From NCBI GenBank assembly GCA_945881915.1, contig CAMCVW010000005.1, forward strand, positions 62,001 to 126,000: a stretch of 64,000 nt of DNA, in the 5' to 3' direction. Every line of letters begins with the position of its first letter. Position 1 is the stretch's first letter. The notes beneath the pieces are model-generated. The model saw only the letters and a program-made list of their open reading frames with translations. It was not told where the DNA came from and searched no databases. The position numbers and the translations under genes were made by a program. This stretch comes from Thermoflexus hugenholtzii JAD2. Its GTDB lineage: Bacteria > Chloroflexota > Chloroflexia > Chloroflexales > Roseiflexaceae. Shown piece by piece: positions 17,894 through 26,568 of the stretch.

Positions 17894-18856
17894 TTATTCT
17901 GAATCTATAGTATCAGATGCGAGTATGCCTGCCAAATCAGCTTGGCACCAACGTGGTATCGGAGCCGTAATGAGGAGTGGTGATTCATGAATCGGATGAG
18001 GCAACTGTAACGACCACGCGTGGAGGTGATGCGCATCAATTCCCAAACGACCACTGCCGTAACTCGCATCACCGATGATAGGATGACCAAGGCCGTGGAC
18101 ATGCAAACGGATTTGATGCGTTCTGCCGGTACGCGGCCAAGCGAGAACGGTGCTGGAACCATCAGCGTGGCGACCGGCGACGACAAACCGTGTTTCCATT
18201 GATTTGATGACATTCCCTCCAGGGAGCGGGTTGCCGACGTCTTCCGCTGGATAGACACGGAAGCGGCCACGCTCACTGCGGCCGTGACCGGTTTGCATAA
18301 CGATTTCATCCCATGTTGGCCACCCCTCGACGTGCGAGATATAGCATTTCCGTGCTTTTTGTTGCACAAACGCCCGTTGCAGTGCCCCATTAGCGTGGCT
18401 GTGCCGTGAAAAAAGCAGCACACCGGTAGTATCGCGGTCGAGTCGATGCGCCGGATGAAGGTGAAGGAGTTCACCGGTACGACCATACCAATGATTGAGC
18501 AGTGCGTTGCGAAGATGATTTTCGGCATCCCAAGGAGTGGCATCGACGTACGTTCCCGCCGGTTTGTTGAGTGCAATGAGCCAGCGATCTGCATAGATGA
18601 CGGCATCATCAGTCAGCATACAGGGGTGTGCGTGCGCTGGCGGGGTATGTACTGCCACCAACATCCCGGGGAGCAAACCTGCGGTGGCGATGCGTACCCG
18701 TGCATGGTTAATCCATGCACCACCGCGAGCGATGATGGCACGAGCATCTTCGTGGGGAGCAAGGATGCGTTGGACTGCGTCAAGTAACGGCTCTGCGTAG
18801 GGAGCTACGAATGAGCGCGGGCCTTCGGTGGCAAGAGGGAGAAGGCTGTCTGGCAT
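17894..18856 (-). CDS. RluA-family pseudouridine synthase
   Basis: The 320-residue enzyme isomerises uridine in rRNA or tRNA. The catalytic motif HRLDRDTTG with its aspartate is intact, with KCYISHVEG and the RTGRTHQIRLH signature downstream. The N-terminal 90 residues hold an S4-like region with GGAWINHARV. The ATG at 18856 is chosen; the longer frame reaching 18925 would begin inside the hairpin terminator of rfbB. Target position in RNA cannot be read from sequence; RluD/RluC-like 23S rRNA sites are likely. The gene stands between two terminators, so it must carry its own promoter, which is not obvious. Confidence 0.9.
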   Translation of the reverse strand: MPDSLLPLATEGPRSFVAPYAEPLLDAVQRILAPHEDARAIIARGGAWINHARVRIATAGLLPGMLVAVHTPPAHAHPCMLTDDAVIYADRWLIALNKPAGTYVDATPWDAENHLRNALLNHWYGRTGELLHLHPAHRLDRDTTGVLLFSRHSHANGALQRAFVQQKARKCYISHVEGWPTWDEIVMQTGHGRSERGRFRVYPAEDVGNPLPGGNVIKSMETRFVVAGRHADGSSTVLAWPRTGRTHQIRLHVHGLGHPIIGDASYGSGRLGIDAHHLHAWSLQLPHPIHESPLLITAPIPRWCQADLAGILASDTIDSE

Positions 18857-18890
18857 TGATAATCGACTTTCACACGGGAGTTCAGGATAC

Positions 18891-18922
18891 AAAAAAACGA
18901 CATGGGCGGGAGCCCATGTCGT
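18891..18922 (-). terminator. intrinsic terminator of rfbB
   Basis: An 11-bp perfect stem (18922-18912 with 18907-18897, loop TCCC) followed by seven T on the minus strand, 14 bases after the rfbB stop. Confidence 0.87.
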
Positions 18923-18936
18923 CACTGACTGCGGGG

Positions 18937-19953
18937 TTATTTGCTCTGGCGTTCTGCGTATTGTTTGTAGTAGTAGTCACGATATTCACCATTTTTGATG
19001 GGCCGCCACCATGACGGATTATCGATGTACCACTGAACGGTCTTTTCGAGTGCCTGATCAAAGGTGTGACGACTCGTCCACCCCAAAGCCCGCAATTTGT
19101 CGGTGTTGAGTGCATACCGCCGATCATGGCCGGCACGGTCTTTGACATACTCGATCAAGCTGTGCGGTTTGCCAAGCAGGTCCAAGATTTTGTGCGCCAT
19201 GTCGATATTGCGTGTCTCGACGCTCGTACCCACATTGTATGCTTCGCCCGCGACGCCTTTGTGGAGCACGACATCAATCCCTTCACAGTGATCTGTGACG
19301 TACTGATAATCACGCATCTGCATACCATCGCCATAAATCGGAATGGGGATGTTGTCGAGGGCGTTGGTTGTAAAAAGCGGAACTGCTTTTTCGGGGTAGT
19401 GGAATGGACCGATGTTGTTCGAACCGCGCGAAATAGTCGTGTACATTCCATAGGTCGTGTGATACGCGTAGACGATATGTTCTGCACCTGCTTTGCTCGC
19501 AGAATACGGGCTACGTGGCTCAAACGGATCGCCTTCGCTTGATCGCAGGGGCTCGGGAATCTGGCCATACACTTCATCGGTGCTGATTTGATGGAATCGG
19601 GGTAACCCGAGCTCACGGGCTACTTCGAGTAATGCCCATGTGCCGTTGATGTTGGCTTTGATGACGGCATCGGGTTGCATAATTGAGCGGTCGACGTGCG
19701 TTTCGGCGGCGAAGTTAATGATGGTGTCGATCTTGTGGGTTTTGACCGCGCTTCGGACTGCATCTATATCGCAGATATCGCCCTTGAGAAACGCGTACTT
19801 TGGGTTACCTTCCGCTGCAGCCAGGTTTTCGAGGCGACCTGCATAGGTCAGTGCATCATAGACAACGATGTCGTACGAGTAGCGCGCCAACATATGGTGA
19901 ACGAAGTTACTCCCGATAAATCCGGCTCCACCGGTGACCAAGATACGCTGCAT
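18937..19953 (-). CDS. rfbB: dTDP-glucose 4,6-dehydratase
   Basis: The 338-residue short-chain dehydrogenase makes dTDP-4-keto-6-deoxyglucose, the branch point to rhamnose and other deoxysugars. The NAD-binding TGGAGFIGS (Gly8, Gly11, Gly14), the STDEVYG box and the YSASKAGAEH catalytic Tyr/Lys pair are all present. GAAGGG before the ATG at 19953 picks that start over one ten codons upstream. The other rml genes (rfbA, rfbC, rfbD) are not adjacent, so the pathway is scattered. It lies 31 bases downstream of a broken gene and ends at a strong terminator. Confidence 0.95.
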   Translation of the reverse strand: MQRILVTGGAGFIGSNFVHHMLARYSYDIVVYDALTYAGRLENLAAAEGNPKYAFLKGDICDIDAVRSAVKTHKIDTIINFAAETHVDRSIMQPDAVIKANINGTWALLEVARELGLPRFHQISTDEVYGQIPEPLRSSEGDPFEPRSPYSASKAGAEHIVYAYHTTYGMYTTISRGSNNIGPFHYPEKAVPLFTTNALDNIPIPIYGDGMQMRDYQYVTDHCEGIDVVLHKGVAGEAYNVGTSVETRNIDMAHKILDLLGKPHSLIEYVKDRAGHDRRYALNTDKLRALGWTSRHTFDQALEKTVQWYIDNPSWWRPIKNGEYRDYYYKQYAERQSK

Positions 19954-19984
19954 ATCAGTCCCTTCTTTCTTGCTTGGTACCATC

Positions 19985-21054
19985 TCATGTTGATTGGTGT
20001 GCAGTCACATGAGTGGGTGAATATGAGTATATTGTAATCGTTTTTGCACCGCTTGTGAGGGTCTTTGCGGTGGGAGTGCGGGTTTGGGTGGCATAGAATG
20101 TGGGAATGGGGTATCCGCCACCACTATTCTTGGGTACCGCAGTTGCGACTCGGGTGTTGGTCCGTGCCTTCTGTGTTGCAGTGCGGGCAGGCCGTGTTGC
20201 AGTCCATGTGCGTGTCTGCGATGGCGTTCGTGTCTCGGATGGAGTCAACGTGTCAGTGGCTGGTCCCGGGGTGTCCGTTGGCCCAGTCGACGTAGGTGTG
20301 GACGAGGCAACGGCAGTCGCTGTCGCTGTTTTCGTTCGTGTTTTGGTCGGAGTGGCACCGCCGTCACCGACGACAATCGTGACCTGATTGAGGAAACATG
20401 CATTGTTTTCTGGAGCTTTGGAAACCGAACAATTAAGGAAGTTGGGGTACCCCGCGTAGTCACGAATAAGGCCAAATACACTGTGTATATTCCGGCTTTG
20501 GTAAATCGTGCACGTCTAGTCACGGTCCGTGTCCCGGATGATGCTAATGACGATTCACCAATGCCCCACCGCCATGGGTAATCGATGGTGACAATTGAAC
20601 CTCTGCTTACCGAGGAACAGTTGGCACTGAGCGTCGGGTGTGCTTTGTCCCATCCCGTGTACCCAGCCATGACTCGGTAATTATCCGATTGCTTAGGGTA
20701 CAAAAATGACACGGAACCGGTTTTGCGCTTCGCCCAGCGTTCATCTTGGTTAAACGTGATGTCTGAATCGGTAGGTCTAAACGGATAGCTCTTGATTGCG
20801 CCTTTTTGTAGTTTTTCACCGTGAAGGTAATGATGAGTACATCGTTTACTGCGAGTCGTGTTCGATTCACCGTTGCGCTGACACAACGAGAGGTACGGAC
20901 TGTTCTTTTGTTTTCATTCTGCATATTCAGCAAGGGTTGCTGTAGCTGCCCGTTGCGTCTTGCTGGTGCGCGCTGCGCTGGGTAATTATGGCACGCCGAT
21001 AATCGTGCATACGAAGGCAATAAATACTACTGACCGTAGCGTTAATTGATACAT
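19985..21054 (-). pseudogene. broken paralogue of the amidase-associated module with Thr-rich tail
   Basis: Three frames must be joined to read this gene. An ATG at 21054 with a GAGG site opens a signal-peptide-like 22 residues that stop at a TAA (20986-20988). A second frame carries VNDVLIITFTVKN and breaks at an A5 run (minus strand, 20803-20807). The next frame reads RVMAGYTGWD, YPWRWGIG and FTKAGIYTV and breaks near 20484. The last continues FGLIRDYAGYPNF into a Thr-rich tail ending at 19985. These blocks match, in order, a region of the neighbouring amidase (RVMAGVNDWD, HPWRWSIG, FTKPGTYTV, FGVMKDWIGYP). Each break fits a one-base indel. It was probably a secreted protein arising by duplication; sequencing error in runs is a lesser possibility. 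Confidence 0.75.
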
Positions 21055-21187
21055 GTGCCGCCTCGCTCCGTCTTTTCGCACAGTGTGGCAAGCCAACCCC
21101 GTGCTGCAATCACTACATAGCGTAGTAAATGCAAAGATGCGCCGTTATGATAGTGTGCCCGCAGCGAGACCGTTGCTATATGCACCC

Positions 21188-24100
21188 TCAGCGCGGCCAT
21201 GCTATGGACGCGTTGCTGATGTTGATTCCATCTGTCCAAATGAGCGTCCCTGGAAAAACCGCAACGCCGCGAATGGCCAGTCTATTCACTCGTGGCAGGT
21301 TTGCGGTGGCGCGTATCTCGAATCGTGATCCGATTGGTTGCAATACGCTGAGGGTGCCAGCAGTGCTTCGTATACGCAGCACGAATGACGCATGGTGGGC
21401 GGGGCAGCGCATCAAATACGCCCCTGCAGTGGTGCTTGCCGGTCCCGACAAGATATTCGTGTTGAGGTTATGCGTATAGGACCGAATAGTGGTATCGTCA
21501 GCACCTGCGATAAGCGCAACCGGCACCACCCCACGAAATTGCCAACTCCGGCATAAGGAAGCAAATGCTTGGCTCGTGGTTATCCGACTCCCAGATTGAG
21601 TGGTACCATCGGCCTGGTACGTGACGGGTAGAATGAACCCATTCTGCAGGGGAAGTGTACCGGCAGCGACAACGAGCCTGCCGACTCCATCGCTATTGAT
21701 AAGCGATGTGACGAATCCCGGAACTGCAAGACGCGGTGCTCCCTCACGAAACAAGTTTTTGGTATCGATGCGAACGAGCTGGTGTATTCTCCGTGCGGTA
21801 TCGTGGATGGCAAGTGTGACATTTGTCCCGCTTGCGAGCACACTGGTCGGTACCCCAGTTTGTGCGGTCAGCCAATACCCTGTCTCGCGCAGAGTGCCAT
21901 TGACGAGTCGAAAACGTTGCAGAAAGATATAGTTCGGTGTGTAATTCCCTGCCACATAGACGGTGTCTGGCAGTTGGTCATCGACTGTGAGTACGAGTCC
22001 CGACGTACCTCGTATCAGGATTCCCTGAATCCGTTTGAGGAGTACTGCATCATAGAGGGCGACCTGAGCAGGGCTCCCTGCTTCGAGAACAACGAGCGTA
22101 GTCCCTAGTGCCGCGATGTCTAGGACCGGATTGATGGCTTTTTGCGTACGGATTGAGCTGGTTTTGACAAAAGAAATTGCTACAGGACTACGCGTTGGTG
22201 TGCGCGTCATCGTTGGCGTGTGTGCACCTGTAGTTGCTACCACGGTCTGCCGCGCAGCACTGGTCTGGGTAGCACCTGCATAGCGTTGTGCGGTTTGCTG
22301 GATGGGAATCGCACTTGCGGTGGTGGTTGAGGTTGGGGTAGCACTCGCAGTGTAGGTCGGTTTTCCCGCGGCTGATGCTGCAGTTGCAGTCAATTCACCC
22401 AGTATCGCAGTCTGTGTCAGGCGTGTTTTCGCTGTGGCTGCGATGGCAGTAGCGGCACCTGCGGTCGTGGTCATATGAGCAATCTGTGTCTTTAGCGCAG
22501 GGGGAAGCGTCGGTATTGGGGTTTGCCGCGTGCGGACGGTAATTGTCTTGGGGAAGAGTACACAGGCCGCATACGTTGGACTAGTGCTACATGCATTATC
22601 CGGATACCCAATCCAATCCTTCATGACTCCGAACGAGACCGTATACGTCCCCGGTTTTGTGAAGCTGACACCTCCGCTGATGACACGGGTCTGTCCGGCA
22701 GCCAAAGGGGTCGCACCAATGCTCCATCGCCATGGATGATTTTCGGTGCTACTGACTGGACAGGCAACAGGCTGATTGGCGTATTGTGTGTCCCAATCGT
22801 TCACACCAGCCATCACACGGAAGCGCCCATAGCGATTGCTACTCACACTCGCTTTGGGGAACAACGGAGTCCCGCCTGCGTTTTGCTTCGCCCAGCATTC
22901 ATTCAATTGGTAGACATAACTGTTGTCGCTTACGGGGAACGCAAATGCACCGCCGCTAATCGGTGCATCTGCATATGCATTACGTACGAACATGCGAAAA
23001 ACCACCGGGTCACCGACCATCACTTCGGTATTGGTCACGGTTACCCCTGTGAGCCACTGTTGTGCAGGGGCGGTTCCGACCGCGGCCCGAGCTTTCAGCC
23101 GGATACTCGGCAACAGCGCATACAACGTATCCCCTGGGCAGGCAGTCCCACGGCCAGGAAGCTGCGCATCTCGATGACCAACAAGAGTGTTGAGTGTCAT
23201 CCGTTGATGGGCATAGAAGGCTGTGGCATTGGGTTGGATGCGATGGCGTGTCATCAGATACGCTATCAGGTTGTCGAGTGCAGCCTGGGACTGCTTTGTC
23301 GGAGCCACGCTTTCGAACGTCCCCAACATGGCAATACCGACGGTCCCACGATTAAATCGATAACTATGCGCACCATCAATCACGGTTCCATCAGCCCGTA
23401 ATCCTTGATAGCGTCCTTCGTAAATGACGCCGTTGGGATCGATGAGGAAGTGATATCCGATGTCGCCCCAGTTGTTGCTTTGGGGAAGTGTGTGGTAGCG
23501 CCAGATTTGACGGACGCGTTCTGGCCAGTTACTGCCTGGCCCAGCGTTGGGAGTTGCGGTGTGATGGATGATGAGGTGCGTCGGTTTGGCAATCTCGGCA
23601 TCGGTGGGCATCCAGGTTGCTTCAGTGCTGAGCCCTGCTGAACCGTTAGCATCCCAGCGTTTGACCGTTGTGTCGCCCCACGTAGCGCGTGCAACGATGG
23701 CTGGTTTGGCACCAGCAGAAAGCGGTTCAGTTGCGGCGGGAAGTTCACTCCGGGCTTCGGTTTGATCACGGGTGTCCATGGTCGTGACACGGATAGAGGT
23801 GACGGTCGCGAGGGCTGTGTCGGGCGTAGAGATGCGAATTTGCCATGCTTGGGCGATTGGTTCAACGGTGTAGATGGTGCTGGTTTGGGTCCCTGCAGGG
23901 GCGTCATCCAACAGAAATTCATCTTCATGGGGCACTTCCATCCATTCGCCCCATACTCCATCCTGCTGTGTGATGAGTTCGAGACGCAAAAGGTTTGGAT
24001 CGCCAACCACAGTCCAAGTCAGCTGGATTCCGTTGAAAGCGTGTTCTGGGGACTCTGGGCCAAGCACTATAGGATCTGTGTTGGTTGCTGCGCGACCTGA

Positions 24101-24244
24101 ACTCGTGACATCAATGATGTATGTTTGGGAGCTAATAGGAGGTATTTCTGACGCAGCGACGACTGGAGCATCTGATGCACCAGTCAACCAAGCAGCGAGG
24201 CAGAACAATATTGTGCGTAGCAACGTCAACACGAACGGTTTCAT
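21188..24244 (-). CDS. secreted PGRP/amidase_2 N-acetylmuramoyl-L-alanine amidase, multidomain
   Basis: This 1018-residue exported protein would cleave or bind peptidoglycan. A signal peptide (about 1-30) precedes a beta-rich domain, then a zinc amidase domain at about 195-375: IIHHTATPN, WGDIGYHFLID, GHRDAQLPGRG and the TACPG cysteine ligand are all present. Residues about 395-575 form an uncharacterised module with NECWAK, HPWRWSIG and KPGTYTVSFG, also found in the broken gene next door. An Ala/Thr-rich linker (about 590-690) and a repetitive beta region, possibly a propeller, finish the protein. GAGGG before ATG 24244 sets the start. Function of the last two parts is unknown; sugar or protein binding outside the cell is a guess. 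Confidence 0.93.
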   Translation of the reverse strand: MKPFVLTLLRTILFCLAAWLTGASDAPVVAASEIPPISSQTYIIDVTSSGRAATNTDPIVLGPESPEHAFNGIQLTWTVVGDPNLLRLELITQQDGVWGEWMEVPHEDEFLLDDAPAGTQTSTIYTVEPIAQAWQIRISTPDTALATVTSIRVTTMDTRDQTEARSELPAATEPLSAGAKPAIVARATWGDTTVKRWDANGSAGLSTEATWMPTDAEIAKPTHLIIHHTATPNAGPGSNWPERVRQIWRYHTLPQSNNWGDIGYHFLIDPNGVIYEGRYQGLRADGTVIDGAHSYRFNRGTVGIAMLGTFESVAPTKQSQAALDNLIAYLMTRHRIQPNATAFYAHQRMTLNTLVGHRDAQLPGRGTACPGDTLYALLPSIRLKARAAVGTAPAQQWLTGVTVTNTEVMVGDPVVFRMFVRNAYADAPISGGAFAFPVSDNSYVYQLNECWAKQNAGGTPLFPKASVSSNRYGRFRVMAGVNDWDTQYANQPVACPVSSTENHPWRWSIGATPLAAGQTRVISGGVSFTKPGTYTVSFGVMKDWIGYPDNACSTSPTYAACVLFPKTITVRTRQTPIPTLPPALKTQIAHMTTTAGAATAIAATAKTRLTQTAILGELTATAASAAGKPTYTASATPTSTTTASAIPIQQTAQRYAGATQTSAARQTVVATTGAHTPTMTRTPTRSPVAISFVKTSSIRTQKAINPVLDIAALGTTLVVLEAGSPAQVALYDAVLLKRIQGILIRGTSGLVLTVDDQLPDTVYVAGNYTPNYIFLQRFRLVNGTLRETGYWLTAQTGVPTSVLASGTNVTLAIHDTARRIHQLVRIDTKNLFREGAPRLAVPGFVTSLINSDGVGRLVVAAGTLPLQNGFILPVTYQADGTTQSGSRITTSQAFASLCRSWQFRGVVPVALIAGADDTTIRSYTHNLNTNILSGPASTTAGAYLMRCPAHHASFVLRIRSTAGTLSVLQPIGSRFEIRATANLPRVNRLAIRGVAVFPGTLIWTDGINISNASIAWPR

Positions 24245-24295
24245 CACGAGTCCCTCTGGGTAATAGACGCGCACCATGGACGTGATGTTCCTCGT

Positions 24296-24303
24296 ATTAT
24301 ACT
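24296..24303. promoter_or_regulatory. overlapping divergent -10 boxes, amidase and tsaD
   Basis: The plus strand has TATACT at 24298-24303 facing tsaD, and the minus strand has a perfect TATAAT at 24301-24296 facing the amidase. Both -35 regions are weak. The overlap means the two genes may compete for polymerase. Confidence 0.45.
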
Positions 24304-24349
24304 AGAGAGTGTCGTAGATATGCATACTTCCTGTGATAAGAGGACTATT

Positions 24350-25366
24350 GTGTCATCTCCCTTTAAAACTATTTTGGCGATAGAAACATCGTGTGACGAA
24401 ACAGCCGCCGCGGTCGTCAGCGATGGACGTCACCTGGTAGCAAACATCGTGGCATCACAGATAGATATTCATCGTCGTTATGGCGGTGTCGTTCCCGAGG
24501 TCGCATCGAGACAACATATTTTGGCTATAGAGTCTGTGGTACGCGAAGCAATCGCCCAAACCCCGGGCGGATGGGACACCATAGATGCAATAGCAGCGAC
24601 ATATGGACCCGGTTTATCTGGTGCATTGCTGACCGGCCTCAACACTGCGAAAACACTCGCATGGTCACGTGGGCTCCCGTTTTTGCAGGTGAATCATGTC
24701 GAAGCACATCTGTATGCGACATGGATTGGTGGAGAGGTTGTACCGCAGTTCCCCGCAGTTGCACTGGTGGTTTCGGGCGGGCATACCCTTTTGGCGCTCC
24801 TGCGCGATCATGCAGATGCGGAGCGACTCGGCGGCACACTGGATGATGCTGCGGGTGAAGCATTCGATAAAGTGGCGCGACTGCTTGTGCTCGGGTATCC
24901 GGGCGGTCCTGCAATCCAAAACAACGCAGTTGCACCTGCGAGTTCACAACGATTGCCACGAGCGTGGTTGCACGGGACGTATGATTTTTCATTTAGTGGG
25001 TTGAAAACGGCAGTCGGTACTGATCCAACTCTGGTAGCCGCAGGTGTCGCAGGCAATCAGGATGACCTGATGCGGCGACGATGTGAACTCGCCTATTTGT
25101 TCCAAGAGTCAGTCGTTGATATCTTGGTGCGCAAGACACAAGCTGCAGTAGCTGCGAGCGGGGCGTGCTCGGTCATTGTCGCAGGGGGAGTAGCAGCAAA
25201 TGCCCGGCTTCGCGAGGTGCTTCGAACCAAGTTGCGTGTACCGCTGCACATTCCGCCGCTTGATTTGTGTACCGACAACGCAGCAATGATTGCTGCCTGC
25301 GCATATTGGCACCCAGTGAACGGAGACCTTGCCGTGGCGGTTGACCCAAATCTGCCGTTTGCGTAG
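24350..25366 (+). CDS. tsaD: tRNA N6-threonylcarbamoyltransferase
   Basis: The 338-residue enzyme transfers threonylcarbamoyl to A37 of ANN-decoding tRNAs with TsaB and TsaE. The start of the ASKHA fold, ILAIETSCDET, the metal ligands in HVEAHLYA, the VSGGHT loop, DDAAGEAFDK and VAGGVAANARLR are all intact, ending in CTDNAAMIA. GTG 24350 is preferred because AAGAGG at 24338-24343 is six bases ahead and it gives the usual family length; an ATG at 24320 would add ten residues. tsaB, tsaE and rimI are not adjacent. The stop lies ten bases from the convergent TauE gene, with no clear terminator between. Confidence 0.96.
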   Translation: MSSPFKTILAIETSCDETAAAVVSDGRHLVANIVASQIDIHRRYGGVVPEVASRQHILAIESVVREAIAQTPGGWDTIDAIAATYGPGLSGALLTGLNTAKTLAWSRGLPFLQVNHVEAHLYATWIGGEVVPQFPAVALVVSGGHTLLALLRDHADAERLGGTLDDAAGEAFDKVARLLVLGYPGGPAIQNNAVAPASSQRLPRAWLHGTYDFSFSGLKTAVGTDPTLVAAGVAGNQDDLMRRRCELAYLFQESVVDILVRKTQAAVAASGACSVIVAGGVAANARLREVLRTKLRVPLHIPPLDLCTDNAAMIAACAYWHPVNGDLAVAVDPNLPFA

Positions 25367-25376
25367 GGTTGGATTG

Positions 25377-26129
25377 TCATAAACGCAGGAGCGATTCATA
25401 CAGCATGAGGAGTGCCACCAACGTCACAAAGATGGCGAACCCACGGCGCAGCTTGTGCTGATCAATTGCGCCTCCGAATTTGTTTGCAATAGTCATAGCG
25501 GGTATTGCACCGGCCAGCAACATAACGATTAGCATCCAATCGAATGCGGTATCGAGATGTCCCATCAGGCTCGACAGACTGTTTATCGTGATCACCAACA
25601 ATGAAGTCCCCACAGCGCGTCGCATGGGCATACCGACCAACAATACCATTGCTGGCACAATGACAAATCCACCACCGACGCCGAGAATCCCCGTGACGAG
25701 GCCGACCAAAGCTCCCACGACCACAATCTGCCAGCGCGGTTTTGCCAGCGTGACCGGCTCGTCGGCGGTGTGCATCGTGCCACGATACATAAAGAACGCT
25801 ATCGTCAATAAGAGCAGACTAAATGCCACAAGCAGATACTGACCGGGAATCTGCTTCGATACGAGGGCTCCACCATACGCGGTCAACATTCCAGATGCGC
25901 CGAATACGAACGCAGTGGTAACATCCGCACGGCCGTCCTTCCACGCCAATCCCCCACCAATTGCAGCATTGACCGCGACGATTATCAATGCAGTCGCCAG
26001 AGCCACATGCTCATCTGCATGCAAGATATACACCATTGCAGGCACAATCATGATTGCACCACCACCACCAAGAAAACCCAGCAAGAGACCGACAACAGCG
26101 CCGATGAAAATAGGCACGATGAATGTCAT
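25377..26129 (-). CDS. TauE/SafE-family sulfite/organosulfur exporter
   Basis: The 250-residue membrane protein has about eight helices in two inverted halves, each opening with the glycine-rich family motif (VVGLLLGFLGGGGAIMIVP and LVGLVTGILGVGGGFVIVP). Such proteins export sulfite, sulfoacetate or related anions, with no ATP domain. Its ATG overlaps the stop of the upstream DUF2007-like gene (ATGA), so the two are translationally coupled. A second, less similar TauE/SafE protein lies at 38.8 kb. Substrate is not inferable here. Confidence 0.9.
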   Translation of the reverse strand: MTFIVPIFIGAVVGLLLGFLGGGGAIMIVPAMVYILHADEHVALATALIIVAVNAAIGGGLAWKDGRADVTTAFVFGASGMLTAYGGALVSKQIPGQYLLVAFSLLLLTIAFFMYRGTMHTADEPVTLAKPRWQIVVVGALVGLVTGILGVGGGFVIVPAMVLLVGMPMRRAVGTSLLVITINSLSSLMGHLDTAFDWMLIVMLLAGAIPAMTIANKFGGAIDQHKLRRGFAIFVTLVALLMLYESLLRL

Positions 26130-26497
26130 ATGCCTCTGGTTCCCTGATCATGAGGAGGATTAGAAGGTTCCTGCGTCGATTCGGTTTCGATTTGGTCAGC
26201 TTCTTCTGCCGTGATTGCCATATCGGTACTCAGATCAAATTCGGCGATGAGTTCACGGGCTTCATCGGCGAAGGCTGCAGGCACAACGATGCGCACCTCT
26301 GCAAGCATGCCCGATTGCATACCGAAGACTGCAGCACTATCTGCCCCAATGGTGGCTGCGGGTATGCCGGAATCATGGAGTTGCGAGATGAGCATGTTTG
26401 CCTCGATCGGCCCATTGCAGGTTGCTACAACGACAGGGTCGTTTGTGGATGAATCGTGCTGAGTACTCTGGAACAGACGTTTGAATGCTGACCACAT
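26126..26497 (-). CDS. DUF2007-like putative signal-transducing protein
   Basis: The 123-residue product has the DUF2007 pattern: VVVATCNGPIEANML, then SQLHDSGIPA and a second strand VRIVVPAAFADEARELI. It is a small ferredoxin-like fold thought to bind a ligand. A hydrophilic acidic tail of about 30 residues follows. GAGG is seven bases before the ATG at 26497; the longer frame would start inside the upstream terminator. It is coupled to the TauE/SafE gene by an ATGA overlap, suggesting it might tune the transporter. The role is inferred only from this pairing. Confidence 0.68.
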   Translation of the reverse strand: MWSAFKRLFQSTQHDSSTNDPVVVATCNGPIEANMLISQLHDSGIPAATIGADSAAVFGMQSGMLAEVRIVVPAAFADEARELIAEFDLSTDMAITAEEADQIETESTQEPSNPPHDQGTRGI

Positions 26498-26523
26498 ACG
26501 CGTACCTCTTTTCTCCAAGAAAC

Positions 26524-26557
26524 AAAAAGCGCTCCCCAACAAACGTTGGGGAGCGCT
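26524..26557 (-). terminator. terminator of secDF
   Basis: A 13-bp perfect stem (26557-26545 with 26540-26528) with a GTTT loop and TTTTTG tail on the minus strand, 11 bases after the secF stop. Confidence 0.87.
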
Positions 26558-26568
26558 GTTCTATCGAA

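Noticed and set aside
20060-20390. Repetitive Thr codons seen as a DNA repeat
   Set aside because: The repeats are irregular Thr/Arg/Pro codons of a low-complexity protein tail, not a tandem array; there is no CRISPR spacing.
22523-23401. 292-residue plus-strand frame over the amidase
   Set aside because: Antisense to a well supported gene; no family match.
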